A stretch of DNA of 7,038 nucleotides from an uncultured Bacteroidales bacterium (GTDB taxonomy: Bacteria > Bacteroidota > Bacteroidia > Bacteroidales > F082): the NCBI GenBank assembly GCA_937902805.1, contig CALEMB010000170.1, forward strand, positions 1 to 7,038. The letters run 5' to 3'. The stretch's first letter is position 1; the number at the start of each line of letters is the position of its first letter. Shown here piece after piece: positions 5,635-7,038 of the stretch. The notes beneath the pieces are model-generated. The model did no database searches. It was not told the origin of the DNA and was given only the letters and a program-made list of their open reading frames with translations. The position numbers were made by a program, and so were the translations under genes.

Positions 5635-6912
5635 TTATCTAATTTCAGTTTTTCCGCCCATGTAGGGTTGCAGGGCTTTCGGGATGGCCACGCTGCCGTC
5701 GGCACGGAGGTTGTTCTCCAGGAAGGCGATCAACATGCGCGGCGGAGCGACCACGGTATTGTTCAAAGTATGGGCGAAGTAGTTGCCGTTCTTGCCCTTG
5801 ATTCTGATTTTCAGTCTACGGGCCTGGGCATCACCGAGATAAGAGCAGCTACCCACCTCGAAGTATTTCTTCTGGCGCGGCGACCATGCCTCAACATCCA
5901 AGGACTTCACCTTCAAGTCGGCCAAGTCACCCGAGCAGCATTCCAAAGTGCGGACGGGAATGTCCATCGAGCGGAACAGGTCCACCGTGTTCTTCCACAT
6001 CTGCTCGTACCAGTAGTCGGCATCCTCTTGTTTGCAGAGCACCACCATCTCCTGTTTCTCGAACTGGTGGATGCGGTACACGCCGCGTTCCTCGATGCCG
6101 TGGGCACCTTTCTCCTTGCGGAAGCAGGGCGAATAGCTCGTCAGCGTCAGCGGCAGGGACTCTTCGGGAACGATTTGGTCGATGAACTTACCAATCATCG
6201 AGTGCTCACTAGTGCCGATGAGATAGAGGTCTTCGCCCTCGATCTTATACATCATGGCATCCATCTCGGCAAAACTCATCACACCGGAGACAATCTCGCT
6301 GCGCACCATGAAAGGCGGGATGCAGTAGGTGAAACCACGCTCGATCATGAAATCGCGGGCGTAGGTGATGACGGCGGAATGCAGGCGAGCGATGTCACCC
6401 ATGAGGTAATAGAAGCCATTACCCGCAACGCGGTGAGCCGAATCCAAGTCCAAGCCGTTGAATTTGGCCATGATGTCGGCATGGTAAGGCACCTCGAAGT
6501 CGGGCACCACAGGTTCGCCAAAGCGTTCCTTTTCCACGTTGAAGGTATCGTCCTTACCGACGGGCACCTCGGGAGCGATGATGTTCGGGATGGCGTACAT
6601 CACCTTGGTGAGTTGCTCCATGAGCGAAGTCTGCTGCTTGCCGAGCTGTTCCAACTCTTGGGCATTGGCTTCGACGAGTTTCTTCATCTCATTGGCTTTT
6701 TCCACTTCCTTGTTCTTGAAGAGGATGCCAATCTCCTTGGAGATGGAGTTGCGTTGCGAACGCAGGTCATCGGCACGCTGCTGGCAGTCGCAATATTGGG
6801 TATACAAGCTGATAGCCTCGTCAACGAGGGGCAACTTGTTGTCCTGGAATTTCTTCTTGATGTTCTCCCTGACCACGTCGGGGTTCTTGACTAAAAACTT
6901 AATGTCTATCAT
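5635..6912 (-). CDS. serS: Seryl-tRNA synthetase (class II)
   Basis: This cytoplasmic enzyme activates serine with ATP and charges tRNA-Ser (and tRNA-Sec where present). The 425-residue product has the normal length. Residues 1-110 are the tRNA-binding arm: an initial IDIKFLVKNPDVVRENIKK, then two long helices forming an antiparallel coiled coil (about 30-100) rich in Lys, Glu and Gln. The catalytic domain shows LIGTSEH (231-237, the T-x-E serine-binding motif), motif 2 at SYSPCFRKEKGAHG...RIHQFEKQE (259-288) with R265, and motif 3 near HTLNNTVVAPPRMLIAFLEN (381-400) with R392. It ends DGSVAIPKALQPYMGG, the usual SerRS C-terminus. The ATG at 6912 is preferred because the in-frame TTG at 6945 lies inside the -7 promoter. 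The motif 2 and 3 wording differs from the usual bacterial form (see findings). It probably leads an operon with the downstream glycosyltransferase gene. Confidence 0.97.
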   Translation of the reverse strand: MIDIKFLVKNPDVVRENIKKKFQDNKLPLVDEAISLYTQYCDCQQRADDLRSQRNSISKEIGILFKNKEVEKANEMKKLVEANAQELEQLGKQQTSLMEQLTKVMYAIPNIIAPEVPVGKDDTFNVEKERFGEPVVPDFEVPYHADIMAKFNGLDLDSAHRVAGNGFYYLMGDIARLHSAVITYARDFMIERGFTYCIPPFMVRSEIVSGVMSFAEMDAMMYKIEGEDLYLIGTSEHSMIGKFIDQIVPEESLPLTLTSYSPCFRKEKGAHGIEERGVYRIHQFEKQEMVVLCKQEDADYWYEQMWKNTVDLFRSMDIPVRTLECCSGDLADLKVKSLDVEAWSPRQKKYFEVGSCSYLGDAQARRLKIRIKGKNGNYFAHTLNNTVVAPPRMLIAFLENNLRADGSVAIPKALQPYMGGKTEIR

Positions 6913-6942
6913 AGTGAAAGTAATTTGCTGTGTAAAATCGGG

Positions 6943-6950
6943 CAAAGATA
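6943..6950 (-). promoter_or_regulatory. -7 promoter element for serS
   Basis: On the minus strand this reads TATCTTTG, identical to the kdsA element, and ends 30 bp before the ATG at 6912. A TTTC at the -33 position (6974-6971, spacing 20) is one base from the TTTG consensus. The 126-bp region 6913-7038 otherwise holds only the hairpin below; no T-box or other known leader is recognisable. Confidence 0.65.
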
Positions 6951-6985
6951 GGAAAAAACTATGAAAGATGGAAAAAGTTCTACAT

Positions 6986-7023
6986 AAAAACAGATGACCC
7001 CGCCAGCATGTGCTGACGGGGTC
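6986..7023 (-). terminator. Terminator-like hairpin for a minus-strand gene beyond the window
   Basis: GACCCCG (6996-7002) pairs with CGGGGTC (7017-7023). After one C/A mismatch, CAGC (7004-7007) pairs with GCTG (7012-7015) around an ATGT loop. Read on the minus strand, the stem is followed by 5 bases and then five T (6990-6986). It would end a gene entering from the right, upstream of the serS promoter. The 5-base gap before the T run makes it less than ideal, and an attenuator or other structured leader is possible. Confidence 0.55.
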
Positions 7024-7038
7024 TCCGTTGTGGGTGGG

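Noticed and set aside
5668..6894. 408-codon open frame on the + strand antisense to serS
   Set aside because: It lies wholly within serS, has no family resemblance, is rich in His/Val/Leu as expected from the reverse complement of a biased gene, and has no promoter or ribosome site. serS is unambiguous.
6913..6945. TTG start at 6945 extending SerRS by 11 residues
   Set aside because: It overlaps the TATCTTTG -7 element on the minus strand; SerRS proteins normally begin with a short MIDIK/MLDIK-like segment, matching the ATG at 6912.

Overview
The window looks like an ordinary chromosomal segment of a Bacteroidota bacterium, most likely Bacteroidales, at roughly 50% G+C. Three things point there. 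First, -7 promoter elements of the TAnnTTTG type lie just upstream of nearly every gene. Second, the window opens with the last 20 residues of what looks like a type IX secretion (T9SS) sorting domain. Third, the gene set includes DUF4831 and DUF486 proteins and a Kdo-8-phosphate synthase, the last implying a Gram-negative envelope with LPS. Taxonomy below the phylum or order is not resolved.

Layout, left to right. A partial + strand gene ends at 63. kdsA (94-942, +) follows from its own promoter and converges on a DUF4831 secreted-protein gene (952-2031, -). Next on the minus strand is a sodium:solute symporter (2085-3563). A 91-bp divergent promoter region then separates it from a small four-helix DUF486 membrane protein (3655-4026, +). 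A small, extremely acidic protein with an N-terminal ExoX-C-like domain comes next (4111-4542, +). A bidirectional terminator hairpin (4554-4608) separates it from a converging minus-strand pair: serS (5635-6912) followed by a GT2 glycosyltransferase (4615-5556). The right edge holds serS's promoter and a terminator-like hairpin for a minus-strand gene lying outside the window.

The genes do not form one pathway. kdsA (LPS core) and the GT2 enzyme (lipid-linked sugar transfer) both concern the envelope, the symporter and DUF486 protein are inner-membrane proteins, and serS is translation housekeeping. Transcription units inferred from promoters are kdsA alone, DUF4831 and the symporter each with a promoter, DUF486, the acidic protein, and serS-GT2 as one operon. 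Several upstream in-frame start codons (76, 2052, 5592, 6945) are rejected in favour of starts downstream of the promoter or the repeat.

The two most unusual items are a 65-bp nearly perfect inverted array of 7-bp repeats wedged between serS and the glycosyltransferase gene, ending 9 bp before its start codon, and the acidic protein, whose tail carries Phe about every four residues in a run of Asp/Glu. The SerRS also appears to belong to a less common sequence subgroup. No mobile element, CRISPR array or RNA gene was seen, and no intergenic gap exceeds 130 bp.
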